Notes under the pieces: model-generated | Databases searched by the model: none | What the model saw: only the letters and a program-made list of their open reading frames with translations | What the model was told of the DNA's origin: nothing | DNA from: Symsagittifera roscoffensis | Taxonomy: Eukaryota; Xenacoelomorpha; Acoela; Convolutidae | Assembly: GCF_963678635.1 (NCBI RefSeq) | Contig: NC_087062.1 | Coordinates: 13,870,670-13,934,669 of the forward strand | DNA length: 64,000 bases | Direction: 5' to 3' | Translations under genes and position numbers: made by a program | In this document: one piece after another, positions 45,475-58,553 of the stretch | Position numbering within the stretch: position 1 is the stretch's first letter | Layout: each line of letters starts with the position of its first letter

Positions 45475-47280
45475 TCACATTTTTTTAAAATATAATTAAA
45501 ACATTTCTGGACAAAACTTCATCAGACTTGTCAAAAGGCAGTCCAATGGATCATTTTTTGTGTTGCCTTGATACAAACAGATTTGTTTTAGTTGGCGAAT
45601 GGTGTTTCAAGTTTCCTCATAATTAAAACTACAAAAAAAAATCAAGGACCCGTATTTGGGAAAGTTGTCATGGTACTTGAGTTATCACAAAAATGCCCAG
45701 TTTTGATAAAAACTTTTAAAAAACGCAGTGACCTTTGAAATTTTTGATTGAGTAATCTCTGCATTTTTTTATAGATTCGAGTGTTAATTTGTCACTCTTA
45801 ACAATCTTTGCCAAGATAATGAAATGCAGAAAATCAGAGGTCAGATATAATCTTATCATACATTTTACTGTTATTTTATTACTATTTAAGTTGATTTTAA
45901 AATAGTTCAAATTCTATTCACACTTCCGGTTGTTTTCCAAGGTTTTGTGTATCCAGGAACCATAGACATAACTCTTGTTTTTAGAGTCCCAAAATCGACA
46001 AAATCTGTTTTCTGTTTAAATTAGAAGAGAACAGTTTTACGATTTAAACGTGTTAAGCTGTCCATAATAAACTAGACATTTTTAGGATCCGTTTTCTGTT
46101 ACCTTTTTTGCCGGCGGGATATTTATTGGAATCGTCCTGTATCCTAAAAACAGTTCTTAAGCCCTGACAATAAAATAACCAAAAGCACTCGGTTGACTTG
46201 GCAAATATTTCCGCCAAATGACTGCCCGTTAGCTATGAGTTGTGACATTTTGGTGAACAAATAACTTGAATAAACTTCAGATTTTATTAAAAACTCAGAA
46301 TGGTTGAGAATGATAGAAGTTTGATATCTTGATAGATTGGGCAAAGAGCAGACGCAACGATGGGCATAAACTTCAATACATTTTTAAACGGCGCAAAATC
46401 TGTTAAATCTTCTCTGTTTAATATAATACTCTCGAGATTGAAAAATTAACACGACTAAAATAAGTTTCTTCGTTTTGGAAGCTCATCTCATTATTCAAAA
46501 ATGTTAATTTAAAGCTGATTTATTCATTGTACTTACTGCAATTCTAATTATACATGACCGTTTAATTTAGTAGCTTCAACCTGGAACAGGTAAAGTTTAT
46601 TTTAAAAACACCGCTCTAAGACGCAAATCAAACGCTGATTAAAGATTGGTGTGTCCGTAAATGTAAAATAACATATTTTTCCAGGATTTAACACCAAAAC
46701 TTGCCAATTGACCGAATGCTAAATTAAAAGAATCATTAATTAACAATTTATTTGAAACAAAACTCCATGAGAAGTTCTGTAACAGTAAGTTTTGATTAAA
46801 AAGACTTTTTCAAACACTTTATTGCCAAATTGTTGGCTGTTTTCTCAGTTTGTTTCACAGAATTCGTTCTGTTTGATTTCGGATTTAACTGGGTTCGGTT
46901 TGGGAGGGGCATCTTCATCGATATGTCTCGTGCTCCTTGACAAACACAAATCTCGGATTAGAGATTTATCAGAGAACAAAGCAGAATGGAATTTGACTTT
47001 GAGGCCACTTAACTTACCTTTGGAAAGGTATAAAATAATTACTTAAACGCTTTCAACTTATCAATTCAAATAGCTATTTCTGAAGGATATAAGTCACCGC
47101 CGTGTTCTATATGGCTGGCTAATAAATGGCTCTTGCCAAATGTTATTTGTGGTCTTTTTTTTCTGTTTCTTTTATTTTCAAGTCGGTTACAAATTTTGGG
47201 AGACAAATATTAGTTCAATAATAATTTCTGATCCCAACAGGCATGTTGAAATGCAAACAAAACAAAGCAGAGTTGGAATT
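45475..47280. other. Intergenic, mostly nothing recognised
   Basis: A TG1-like end scrap occurs at about 45540-45592. The rest is AT-rich and unassigned. Confidence 0.4.
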
Positions 47281-47285
47281 CAGTC

Positions 47286-47360
47286 TATAAAAAGCAACTA
47301 AAAAAACAAAAAAAAATGCTTCATTAGAGTCGGCTGTTCAGTTTTTCGAGAATGGTAAGT
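47286..47360 (+). promoter_or_regulatory. Possible TATA promoter and first exon ending in ATG
   Basis: TATAAAAAG (47286-47294) is followed 58 bases later by ATG (47352-47354), placed directly before a strong splice donor GTAAGT (47355-47360). An animal gene whose first exon ends with its start codon would look like this. No downstream exon was recognised before the GPCR, so it stays a candidate. Confidence 0.25.
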
Positions 47361-47385
47361 GAACTTTCTTAACCTTACACTTGTG

Positions 47386-47430
47386 CAGAGGCGGATCTAG
47401 GATTTTTTGAGGAGGAATTATTTCATTTGA
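47386..47430 (+). repeat. hAT-type MITE left-end scrap
   Basis: CAGAGGCGGATCTAGGATTT followed by 'ttgagga', then no further match. Confidence 0.6.
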
Positions 47431-49000
47431 CAAAAACTGCACAAAAAATTCAATTTTGCCTCATCCGCAACTAGTATTGATTTTAAAAAACCTCCCGTTT
47501 TTGAAGACTTTTATTTTGTGAAGGGAAAAAACACTGAAGTCTCCCAGGCTACAATTATCAGTGCAAACTAAATTGACAAAATTAGTGCTTCATTAGCGGG
47601 CGCGCTTGAAAAAAATCGTCCGCAATTACAAATTAGTACTAAATTGTATAACTATAATTTGCTTAAGCCAACTAATAGCCTGAGTGCCAAAAAAACATAC
47701 CTGATTGTATGAAGGGCAAATGCTTAAACTATTTTGGGCCCTGGTAGCATTTCTATTTAGTCAATCAAACAGAGAGAAGTTGTTTTTGCACATTTTTTAA
47801 TTATGTAGTTATGCTGTTTGTTCCATCAACATACAACTTTCGGCGCGTGTCAAGATTTCTTTTTAATACCTAAGATTTTGACATTTTGATAGGTGTTTGC
47901 GATGAGTTAAATAGACGTATCTTACGTTTCTTACTAAATTTGTTGGGCTAACTTCTCAACCAACGATAGAAAAATTTTTAACCATCAGGATTTTTGCATT
48001 CCCGGGTTGAGTTCACATAGAAAATTAAAAAAAAAAACAGAAAAGTGAAAAAAAAACAGCGATCACCATTGATGAATTATTGATGTTCATTGCCACAAAA
48101 TCAAATTTTATTGATAGATTATCGCTAATTTGGCTATTTTTCAGCGATGAAACAGCGATAAAAAACCTATCAAAATGAGCAAAAAGAGCGAACTACCGGC
48201 AATCGATCACTAGCCCATCAGCTTATTGGACATTTATGCTACCTTTGCGCCACGAACCCTTAGATATATATTTTAAGCATAAGGGTTTATAAACTCACAC
48301 TCTCATTTGAAAGCTGTTAGAATTTTCTAAGTTTTAGCGCAGATTTTCTACGGAATCATTGTCGAAATAGCTCTGAATATCGCTGGTTTAGCTATGCAAA
48401 AAAGTCTGAGTTACACAGGAATCAGGGCTGGAATACTACAGAAAAAGCGATAACTAACAGTGGGACTTCAACCCGGGATAATCCTATAAATAAAAAAATA
48501 TTAAACCTTTGTTTTTCTCTGTCCGATTTTGGCTGCCTCAAATAAGCTGGAAGGCATCCAGGGTGATAAAACAATACTTGTCGATATACGGATTTTAAAA
48601 AGCTGGTTCGGTATCAAGAAAAACGGGTCTGCATTTTTTAAGAGAGTATTTTTAGTCAGGAAAGAAAGTTCAGACTGAATTTTTATTCTATTTATGTTGT
48701 GATTTGTCCAATATTAGTCTACTTTTAACTGGTTCTGACATTTCAGTCAACTCTTACTTATAAAAAAAACAAACAAAAAAAATCCCATAAGATCAAAACT
48801 ATTAGAAAAGATGAAAAAATGTCAATTAAAATTTTTTTTCTTTGCTAGTTTTTTTTTTTAAAAGAAGATAATTTTTGCCAACTACGGTTTTTATTCTCAC
48901 AACAATCTTCGATGAACACAAAGATTTATAATTTTTACAAAAAATGTCTGTCATCTTACTCATTGGTAATGTTTTCAACTTCTATCGCGTTTTTGTATGG
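47431..49000. other. Intergenic, nothing recognised
   Basis: AT-rich, no assignment. Confidence 0.4.
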
Positions 49001-49008
49001 TATTGGGC

Positions 49009-49387
49009 CAGTTGCGGATCTAGGATTTTCACGAGGGAGGGGGGCGATTCGAAAATTTTTTCGACCTTTTTTCAGGTTGACTGAATTGATTTTCCGAACT
49101 CTCCCAGAGCAGTAAAAACGCCCTGTTTTTTCACCTAAAAAACAAGCCAAACAATACGTTTTTAGGCTCTCACTGGAAACTTTTGACCAATAAAATGCGT
49201 TTTTTTTGGCGCGCGCTCCCCCCTCAAAACTAGTAAATATTGGCGCCCAAGGCGCTTTTAGAAAAAATTTCAGGATCCATCAGCCAAAGATAGATATCTC
49301 AAATTAGTTCAAAAGGGGGACTCTTTGGGTCGGCAGAGGATCGAGTCCCTGAGGAGGGAAAAGGAATCCCCCCTACATCCGCTAGTG
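49009..49387 (+). mobile_element. hAT-type MITE, 379 bp
   Basis: CAGTTGCGGATCTAGG start and CATCCGCTAGTG end (terminal bases diverged). A perfect 8-bp duplication TATTGGGC (49001-49008, 49388-49395) flanks it. Confidence 0.85.
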
Positions 49388-49395
49388 TATTGGGC

Positions 49396-50720
49396 GTTTG
49401 AAAAATGAATTAAATGATACGTGCGTTTTCTCCATTGTTCTCAAAAGCAAATATTGCAGACCGGAAAAAAATCTCTATTGATTTGAGCAAATTAATTGGT
49501 TCCAAAAGTGTGTTAATTGCCCATCCCTTGGCGCTTGCCATAGCGGGTGAGTATTGAATGTTCAATATGTGATGACGTTATTTTTGTGTTATAGTTTTTT
49601 TTAAATGCCAAAGCATGAACTTAAAAACTATAACACAAAAATTTTTTTTTTACGAGACTCTTAAAACACTCGGTAAAAGTGCTTGCTTACGTTCTGCACC
49701 CTGATTTGAGCGTTTTTTTGGGCTGATTAAGAAACAAATATATTGAAAAAATCAAAAAAAGAGATTGCAAAGAAAAGTAATAGAAAAGTTTTAGAATTAT
49801 TGAAAAACGCAACAGTTTTTGTTGCTGCAGTTTTCGGGCGGGGTACTTCTGGATACTTTTATTTATCCCCTCCCCACTCCTCACACAAACACCAAAATGG
49901 ATACATTTTTGGAAGCGTGAAAGTGAAGCATCACATTTTTCTTACCTTAAACACCTTGGTTACCTTGGTTACCTTAGTTAACGAGTTACCGGAGCTGTTA
50001 CTCAGAGCATTACACCAATTTGAAAAATTGCAAAACTTCAAAAAATGAACGACACATACCGGATTCCATGTGGGCTCTCATTTGTGCGAATTTACACAGA
50101 AAAAAGACAAAAAATGGTTAAAAACTCAACTTCACCATTTCAAAGGACATTGCTTCATTTTGGCACGCCCCAGTTTAGCCACTGTAAAATTCTTTTTCCT
50201 TCTTCATAGTTATATGAGCATGTCCGAAAAGAGCTGGCTTTTCCCAAAAGGGGTGTTATGAAATGAATACATATACTCATTGCTCTGTTTTTATTGTTTT
50301 CCGTGTTCAGAAGTTCATTTGCAACACAGATTGGCTCAAAGTAATTGCCTCTGTTTGAAGTTATTTTGAACAGATGCTCTTTTTCAATTCCTTTTTCAAA
50401 AATTGCGATATAATATAGCTCCATTATAAATAAAGTTCTTCAAAAAACGCTAGAATTTTTTTTTACACCTTATGAAAATCAAAATATTGAAAAATATTTG
50501 TTTTAAATTGCAAACATTAGCATGCAGTTCCGGGATGAGGCAAAATAAACCGAACAAGAAGGCAAAACAATACCAGCTCGGCCACCACCAGACAGCTTAA
50601 AGAGCCTTCAAAAGCTCTACAAGGTGTTTCAGATAGATATAATGAGTATTACGCCATTTAGTTTCACGAAGAATCACCCTACGAAAAAACCTTTTTCGGG
50701 AAAAAACCTGCCCAAGATTT
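49396..50720. other. Intergenic, nothing recognised
   Basis: AT-rich. Contains a short 'ttaccttgg' triplet repeat at about 49955-49980. The frames 49743-50048 and 50155-50424 show no features. Confidence 0.4.
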
Positions 50721-51446
50721 GTCATTTTGTGCCAATGAGTCAACGATTAAATTCAACATCTTTTTCACACAGTTTTTGCAGTTTAATGAGTTTTCACTGC
50801 ATTTTGTGCTGAACAAGATATTATAGTGCTGAATTAAAACAACCGGATGAAATGAACTAAAATTGAATTTTTAATGGACTGCATTTTTCGCACACTTGTT
50901 GGGTTGCGGTGGGGAGAAACTTCGTTAAGGTGGGGAAAGTTCAATGAACTCCAGATGGGGACGAGTGGTATGTTTTAATGAATGAATTATGCTTTAATTT
51001 CACTCATAGCTCTGTCGAGCTCTACAAACTTAATACAATAAGAATGGCTCTGACGTGTTTGCTTTGAAACCTAAATCAGAGCGCAGATAGGGAGGGACTA
51101 TTTAGGTTTCAAAGCAGACACTTGAGAGCCATTCTTATTGTATTAAGTTTGTGGAGCTCGACAGCTATGAGTGAAATGGCTTCATTAAAACATACAACTC
51201 GACCCCATCTAAAGTTCATTGAACTTTCCCCACCTTAACGAAGTTTCTCCCCACCGCAACCCAACAAGTGTGCGAAAAATGCAGTCCATTAAAAATTCAA
51301 TTTTAGTTCATTTCATCCGGTTGTTTTAATTCAGCACTATAATATCTTGTTCAGCACAAAATGCAGTGAAAACTCATTAAACTGCAAAAAAAAAACGTGT
51401 AAAAAAGTTGTTGAATTTAATCTTTGATTCATTGGCACAAAATGAC
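50721..51446. repeat. Long inverted repeat (356/347-bp arms, 23-bp loop)
   Basis: The left arm 50721-51076 and right arm 51100-51446 are reverse complements with few mismatches and small indels. The loop is 51077-51099. The outer ends GTCATTTTGTGCCAATGA and its complement match, and so do the inner ends GCTTTGAAACCTAAAT and its complement. No target duplication is evident and no coding frame is conserved on both arms. It ends about 1 kb upstream of the GPCR start codon. A transcript through it would fold into a long double-stranded RNA hairpin. Confidence 0.9.
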
Positions 51447-52489
51447 CACCGTCAGAAATGAGCACCGTCAGAGCTCTCTTAGTGTGACAGCATCTCAATT
51501 ATTGGACCACGCCTCTCTAATTTGTTTTCAGATGCATGTTTTCGGTTGTAGATTTGCAAAAGATTTGTGCCAATAAAGTTATTCACTTGAATGTGACATC
51601 ATCGGGCTAATTTCCGGCTTTCAAAATTCGTTTTTTTCCTCGAATCGATAGGCCTCTGAACAGTATCGCTATTGAGGCGCCTTTGCGTCGAAAACTTCAA
51701 AATTTCTGCTAGACAATTTCATTCTTCAATAATCTCCAAGATAATTGAATTCGTCTAAATTGTCCTGTCAGTTTGACCTCACTTTTTTCACTCTAATTGG
51801 TCTTTTCAAATTAATGTAATTGGAAAACGAAATGAGCTGAAACCTTTCACCAGATAAATTGCGGAAAATTAGAGTAAATACGTGCTTCCCATACTAACGC
51901 TTCCTTAGAGAGAAAGAATTAGTTTCGACTTAAGCTAAGAATAGTTGTCTTGGGAAAAAGCAATTTTTTAGTTGCCGTAGGAAGTTAGCAAGCATACACA
52001 AGAGTGGAGGTTTGAAGCAAAAGCAGAGCTTTTTTCCAAATTGGCTTCCTTTTTAAACTAGTTTTGTCGATATTTTGATGAAACTGTTTTTGTTTTAGCT
52101 AGTGGAACACGTCATGGCAATCTTCTCGGCATTGGCAATCTTCTATTATGACGCCTGATTAAAAGCAACAAATTCTATCTGCTACCCATTAATAGAAAAG
52201 CCCACCATCCAAAAAGAAACAATATAAATCTCCGACTTTGTCTAATAAGACGGCCTTTAATCCCGGCCATTTCTTTTTTAATTCTTTTTCCTGCGATTTC
52301 CCCATATTATTACCATTCAACAAAACCCACATTTTTCGAACCAATCGCTTTTTTCAGAGCTGCGATGGTCTAACATTGTAACAAATCAGAAAAAAAACAC
52401 CTTACCAGTGGCCAATCACAAGAACTTATATTCAAACACTCCGCGGATTACCATTTTGAAAGCTGAAATACTAAACAAGCATCGATAGA
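51447..52489 (+). promoter_or_regulatory. Upstream region of the GPCR gene
   Basis: CCAAT boxes occur at 52341-52345 and 52412-52416, the second 74 bases before the ATG. No convincing TATA box is placed for a nearby start. A TAA (52472-52474) in the gene's frame shows that the coding region does not extend further upstream in this exon. The duplicated words 'accgtcag' occur at about 51448-51472. Confidence 0.35.
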
Positions 52490-53102
52490 ATGTTACTAAA
52501 GAACGATTCAAGCATTATTGCCTCCCCTTTTTCGTTCCCTTCTACCGTTCAAAACGTATCCCAGATGGACGACGACCCGAATAAAACTTCCCTCGTCGAC
52601 TGCTCGTCGTGGGAACACATCAATCCGAATGAGAGCATCGAGCTAGCTTACCAAATTGCGCGAGCAGCAGTCGGGATTTTTGCAATGATTGGCAACCTGC
52701 TGATTATTCTCTCAGTGATTCGTTTTAACTACTTAAAGAAAGCCTCCGCGTATTACCTCTGTAACATGGCTTTAGCCGACTTTCTGCTCGGTTTCGTGGG
52801 TGCGACGTATTATTTACGAGTGAGTTATTTTTCGAAAACGAGTCAAATCACTCGGAATCTCAGCTTCGTCGTGCATAACTTCGCCGTGCTGCACAGCATG
52901 TCGAGTATGGTGATTGTTGCGGCCGATAGATTCAGTTACATTTGCCACCCGCTAACATATGAGGCGAAAATCTTCGCAACCCGACCCTATCTGTTCATAA
53001 TTGTGTCTCTCGTTTGGACCACTGTGTTGATTTGTGCACTGACCTATCTGTTTGTGAACCACATTCACATAATGATAAAGTACGGATCTTTTTTCGACCT
53101 CG
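52490..53102 (+). CDS. Class A GPCR, coding exon 1 (TM1-TM4)
   Basis: First coding exon (residues 1-204 plus one base) of a 431-residue rhodopsin-family receptor of the cell surface; exon 2 is at 63218. ATG 52490 has A at -3 and an in-frame TAA 18 bases upstream. The extracellular N-terminus carries four N-glycosylation sequons (N5, N22, N31, N47). TM1 (about 52-77) has G68-N69; TM2 (85-109) has L95-A-D97; TM3 (126-148) ends D146-R147-F148 in place of DRY; TM4 (167-189) has W176. The usual Cys at the top of TM3 is Arg122. The second extracellular loop is only about 12 residues long with no Cys, so the standard disulfide is absent. This combination is seen in the MECA group (melanocortin, cannabinoid, EDG receptors). 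The ligand cannot be assigned. The exon ends ...CTCG before donor GTGAGT (53103), phase 1. Confidence 0.93.
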
Positions 53103-53984
53103 GTGAGTAACTTTTTCACTCTGCTTCAGTTGTTAACTTATCCCAATTTAACCATGCTAGAAATTCCAGATTTTATTTTCAGTTTAAGAATGTTTTATGT
53201 CTCAGAGTATCACATACAATATTTCAAATGAAGTTTTGACGACGTCATTTTTTGACTTTCAGTCAAGACTTAAAATTTGTTAACCATTTGAGCTAATATT
53301 GCAAGACTACCTACTCCAGATCTACATGATTATAACCGAGAAGTCTTCACCATTTTTTTCTGGTGATATCACCACCAGAGCTCCGCTTCTTCGTAATTGA
53401 ATTATATATTTTCAATCAACTGGCAATCAATAATCATCTTTGAAAAGCTGGTGCTCCAGTTGATCGTGTTTTTTAGACGATAAACAAACAGCAGCTGATA
53501 AGTCTCAGTGTTTTAGGCTTATTCGAATGACATCATGGAAAAAATATTAAGCTTACTTTAAATACTCGAAAAAAAGTTATAACCTATATATTATAAAGAT
53601 ATAAATATACAAGAGCAGATACATAACTGTCAGTGGTACAGCTTATTATTGCAATTCCAAAGATGTTTTTTTTGCAGCAGCTTTCCAATTGGGGTTGATT
53701 GACGGGCGTAGGAAGCTGTGTGTACTGACAAAAACTGCGAAGTTGAGCGAACTTTGCATTCCGTCACGTTAAAGAAAACAAAGTTCGACATGTTATAAAA
53801 AACAATCAAATAAATAAATAAATTGAAACTGCTTTTTTCTCTTGAAAAATGTTGCAGAGCCTTTTAAACTAATTCAAACAAAATTTTTAATAATATATTG
53901 TTTTCTTTATTCAACATTATGGGGCGATTGAATGAAGCACAAAATGACCCATTTTGAGTCCACAACGCATTAGGAAGATCAAAT

Positions 53985-54247
53985 TGTTTGCCTCAGATCA
54001 ATTCGGAATGGTTTACTTCGCCAGTTAAGTATCTCAAATTGACCAAACTGCAATTCTTTTGCACCCATAACTTTAAGAAAAATTGTCGCAAGTAAAATAT
54101 CTTTTAAATTCGAGCTCATCATAACAATAATTTCCGAATGGTATAAAAAACTTGATCAAAAATCACTAGTTACAACGAATTTTGTCAAGAGGAAAAAACT
54201 ACCCCGATCACAAATAAACTGTCACTTTTTTCGAAAGTTGGAACAGA
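53985..54247 (-). repeat. Degenerate TG1 fragment in intron
   Basis: 'cacccataactttaagaaaaat', 'aaaatatcttttaaattcgagctca', 'accccgatcacaaa' and 'cgaaagttggaaca' follow the left half of TG1 in reverse. Confidence 0.6.
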
Positions 54248-56425
54248 AATTTTAAATATATAATCTTTCTCAACATGTAATACATCTGATCAAATCACAG
54301 ATTTGAGCTGAGAAGACCATACTTGGATCAGATTGGCTCGAGAGCAAAATGGGTCCAAGAACAAAACAAGCCAAACACAGAGGCAAAGATGAGCTTCGCA
54401 CCACTTTCGACACAAAAAATCACCGAATCGTAGAAAAAATTGAAAAAATGCCGAAAAACAAAACCCTAGATTTTCATATGCTTGTCTCAAAATGAAACTC
54501 ATTTTGATTAAAACCTGTGGCGGAACAAACAGCGAGTATTGCACTGGCATAAAACTACCAAGCGGTAGCTACGCAGCCAACATTGCGATAAAGGGTCATT
54601 AAGAAATCCAAACGTGTGACTCTTCAAATGCAAATAATGTAGAGAAATTTTAAATATTGTTATTAACTGATGTGCCATCAACTTGAATCGAGTAGCAATA
54701 AAAGTTCTCAGACATCACCAAAAATTAGAACAAGAAATTGCTCTAAACTAAGTCCTAACAAAATAGGACAAAAAAATCAAAAAAATGCTGGTGAAAAAAC
54801 TGTCTTCTATTTCATTTTTTTGGCCATCAAAAATTGCTAGAAATAAAAACGAGACATCTATGTTATTTATCGTTCTACAAATATATATAAGCTGGAAAAC
54901 GCTTCAAGCAAACTCAGAAACCGACGAAAAGTATATCAAGAAAATAGCTAGTAAACTCAAAGCTTCAGTTTTTTTCGCTAAAACAATTATGATAAAAACA
55001 GCAAGTCGCTCTAGAAAACCGAGCGAAAAATCCGAGCAAAGCTGTATTAAAAAAAAGAACTCAAAAATTTGAAAAAAAAAACATCGAAAACGTTTGCAAG
55101 ATTTTTTCTAACTTGTTCCAAAGAAGTTTTAAAAAATTCAAACCTCAAACATACCTCGTTAAGATTCAAATCATAACAAAAATGACTGGAAAGTAAATAT
55201 ATAAGCCGACAGAATTAAAGCGGATACTTAATGAGCTGGAAAACTGCCGAAATATTTTCATTGAAAAAAACCTACAAACAAATCGGGCATCTACCACTTG
55301 CAAGGCAAGCTCTAGCCCTATATAGGCAAAACACCTAAAAAGCGTCTCTGTAAATTTACCGTTTTGATCTTGCTTCAAAATGTACCGTTCTATGATCAAA
55401 ATTATTTACGGAAAAGAATGTCTAGTACCCGGTTGCAATACCCTTGCTTATCACAATGGTAACAAAATAAGCTACAATTAGCAGACTGTTTTTTCGAAAC
55501 TATTAAGAGTTTGCTGTGATAACTAGTTTAATAAAACATTTTGGGTTGTTTTTGTGTTTTCATCCAAAAATGGGAATTTCAAAAAATAATTCAGTCCGCA
55601 AAAGTTTTGAGTTACTTTAGTTTTAAATGAAGTAAATGATAGACTAATTAAGCCATCAGACTGCATTTGTTCTGCTCTTGACACTGGCATCTCTAACATT
55701 TTTTAAAATGTTGCAGCAGCATGGCTTTAGAGCTCATGCTCAAAAAAAAAAACGTCAGCAATCCAAAACTGACTGAGTGTTACGCGTTGAAAACTGAATT
55801 CTCATGATTTGTATTTCATTTCTAACATCAGCCAAGAAGAACATATAGGACAGGATTTGAAATATTTTTTTTTACAGAGAATGATAAGAAATTTTTTATA
55901 AGCAAGCTTTGTTCATGTTGAAAGATAGTCTAATTGAGTTGATCGATATCATGACGCTTTTCGAGAAGAGAGATCAAATTTGTTAGCACAGATTTTTTCC
56001 TAGGACGAAATACTTAGTAACGAATCAAATAGTTTAGCTGTTATATTTCAAGTTTTTATTTAAACTTAACATAGCAACGCTCTGAAAAAAAAGCAACTTC
56101 AGTTCATTTAAAATTATGAAGCAGTTTATACTAGATGGTTGAGACCCTTTTAAAAATTCATTTAGTTGCCTTGACAAAAATCAACGCTTTTTTCATAAGT
56201 TCTTGTAGAAAATTTACGAAAATTGTTATGTGTTAAAACCGTGCAACGTATGTGTATCTTACAAGGTTTTTTGATAAATTTGTAGGTTCTTTAAAGTTAC
56301 CCTTAGATATCTCATGCTTGAACAAAAAATTTGTCTGCGAATGTTTGCGCTGTAAGACCTAATAAGATCTTGTAAGTTTTTTGTCATATTTATCAATACA
56401 TAGAAATTCTATATGTACATGTAAG
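54248..56425. other. Intronic stretch, little recognised
   Basis: A block at about 54360-54460 ('gaggcaaagatgagcttcgcacca') resembles 58850-58930. The rest is unassigned AT-rich DNA. Confidence 0.4.
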
Positions 56426-56645
56426 CATTACGAGGCCAAACAAGTCAAAAAAAAATTTTCAGCGGAATCCGAAACGTTGCTAGTTATTCTTGATCGTCTT
56501 TGCTAATTTGGATTCCACGAACAAATAGCCAAAAACTGTATTGCTCGAAACCTCTTAAAAAACTGACGAATTTGAGGATTTCGCAACAAAAGTTGCGGCA
56601 TTCACTTACATTAACGGAATCTTGAACAAATAGTTACATTTAAAT
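56426..56645. repeat. R5 MITE relative, partial
   Basis: Starts CATTACGAGGCCAAAC, then 'gcggaatccg', 'gattcca.gaacaaa' and 'tgtattgctcgaaac' in the same order as 29256-29555. The far end is lost. Confidence 0.55.
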
Positions 56646-58049
56646 TAAACATGGTCCACTTACATTTTGCAACAAGTTTGTTCTGAATTTTTTGCCGGTC
56701 ATTTCATTTGATAATTTTTCAGCTTTTTCAAATTTTAATTCTGAAGTTTTTACACGCAGTTTTCTAAATTTTTACAAGACACTAAAATTCTATAAGTGAA
56801 CTTACCAACTACAAAAAAAAATTTTCAAGTTCAACTTTTGAGCTAAAATGTTTTTGGTATTTATAAACTTTCAGATTTTCTGCATAACTTGTAACTCCGC
56901 CCTATCCCAAACCGTATAAGTTTTTCAAGGCAGACATTCGATTTTGATTAGTGTTATCATCGGTTCAAATTAACAAACAAGTAAGTTATTTAAGAGCTAG
57001 GTGTGTCACATGGTGCACAAATAATGGTGGAAAAGGCAAATGAAAATTAATGGAGCATTGACTTTCCCTAGCCATTAATTTCACTGACAAAACAAGACGC
57101 AGCAAAAAATTCTTTTTGCTAGCCGATCGATTCAATCAGTTATCTGAAGGAAATCTTCTTTTCATCTCCACTTTTTTCCGCTTGTTGAAGCATATTTGGT
57201 CATAAGTGCTATTATCGGTAACTTATAATGCAGATTAAAACTACCACAAAGGATTTGCAAAAGTGCGATTGATATGTGCACTTTAATATATATAGTTACT
57301 TGTTTGTAAATGTAATGATTCCTAGACATGTTTTTATTAAACAAGAGGTTATATGAAATTAACATGTTCTGCGGGAAAAAATAAAACCAATTTACTGGCA
57401 TGAAAATCTGTTGTCGCTATCATTTTCAAACAGGAAACTCGTTTTTGTTGCTAAAAAAAATAAAAACTCTTTTAGTTGAATTGTACCTTTTTGACAATAA
57501 GCAGGAAACAACCTATATTGAAACTAAATTGAAAAGAAAGTTCAATTGAATGAAACTCTGAAACGTTAATGGAACGAAGCCAATGAAAAAAAAATGGAAA
57601 ACAGTTAATGAGAGCATTTCAGTTTTTCAAGAGAAGAATTGCTATCGGTTATGAACAGGATTTATCTCAGTGAACGCCTTAATCTGAAAAAAAACTTTCT
57701 CAAATTAGATATTGACCTTACAAAGAACTTTCTAAAATTAGAGTTACGTGTGTTGTGTTGACTACTTTTTTGAACTAAATTCTTTAACCATAGTTTTTTC
57801 AGGTCGTTAAATTGAGATATTACATTATTCTATAAAATATATAAGTATCAAATGTTTTGCGCCGACTTTCAGAGAAAAAGGTTGAATACTTATGCTACCC
57901 GTACCGAGAAAATTCTTTACTTTTGACCTAAAATACTTTATATCAAATCAAACTTCTGACCAGAAATTCTTTTTGAAATGTTAAGATAAAGCAGGGATAA
58001 AGCAGGGTTGGTTGCGCTTTATCCCCTGACCTTTTTTAAAAGACAGTTG
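56646..58049. other. Intronic stretch, nothing recognised
   Basis: AT-rich, no assignment. Confidence 0.4.
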
Positions 58050-58073
58050 TGCTAACCACTATGCTACAGCCCT
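58050..58073 (-). repeat. tRNA A-box-like relic
   Basis: The minus strand reads GGGCTGTAGCATAGTGGTTA, which resembles the 5' half of a tRNA (A box). No B box and no closing acceptor strand follow, so this is at most a tRNA-derived SINE head or chance. Confidence 0.2.
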
Positions 58074-58499
58074 TATGAAGGTTGCTAGTTTTAGCAAAAC
58101 AAAACTTAGTATAACAAGTGTTAGTTTGCTTTGTATTGCTACTGTTATTGTGCAAACTCGAAGCATGTTTATCTCGTTGCGGTTGAGCAGTGACCTGATT
58201 TCTGGTTATTCTTTCCAGAAACTGTTTATTTCTAAGCTAGAAAAGAAATAGATCGTTTCTGCACAGAAAATACGAGAAAACTAGGCTAGATAATCTATAT
58301 AAAATTTCTAGCTAGAAAATTAGCCTTCGTTCGGTGCGGGTAGGGGCCCTTTTTTCTATTCAACCAATTTTTGAAATTTTTAAATTTTGACGAACATTTT
58401 TATACCATCTGAAAAAATTTGCTGTTTGGAGCTCAATGGCAGACAGATATATAATTTTTTATTATTTCATGATGTTTCATTTCAAAAACTTTTATTGGC

Positions 58500-58553
58500 C
58501 TTCAAGTTCAGTCGGCACCACTCAGGGCTTTGCCCTGATATTCGAGCATTATT
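58500..58553 (+). repeat. TG1 right-end fragment in intron
   Basis: 'agtcggcaccactcagggctttgccctga' contains the GTCGG motif and the TG1 stem-loop. The tail is diverged. Confidence 0.55.
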
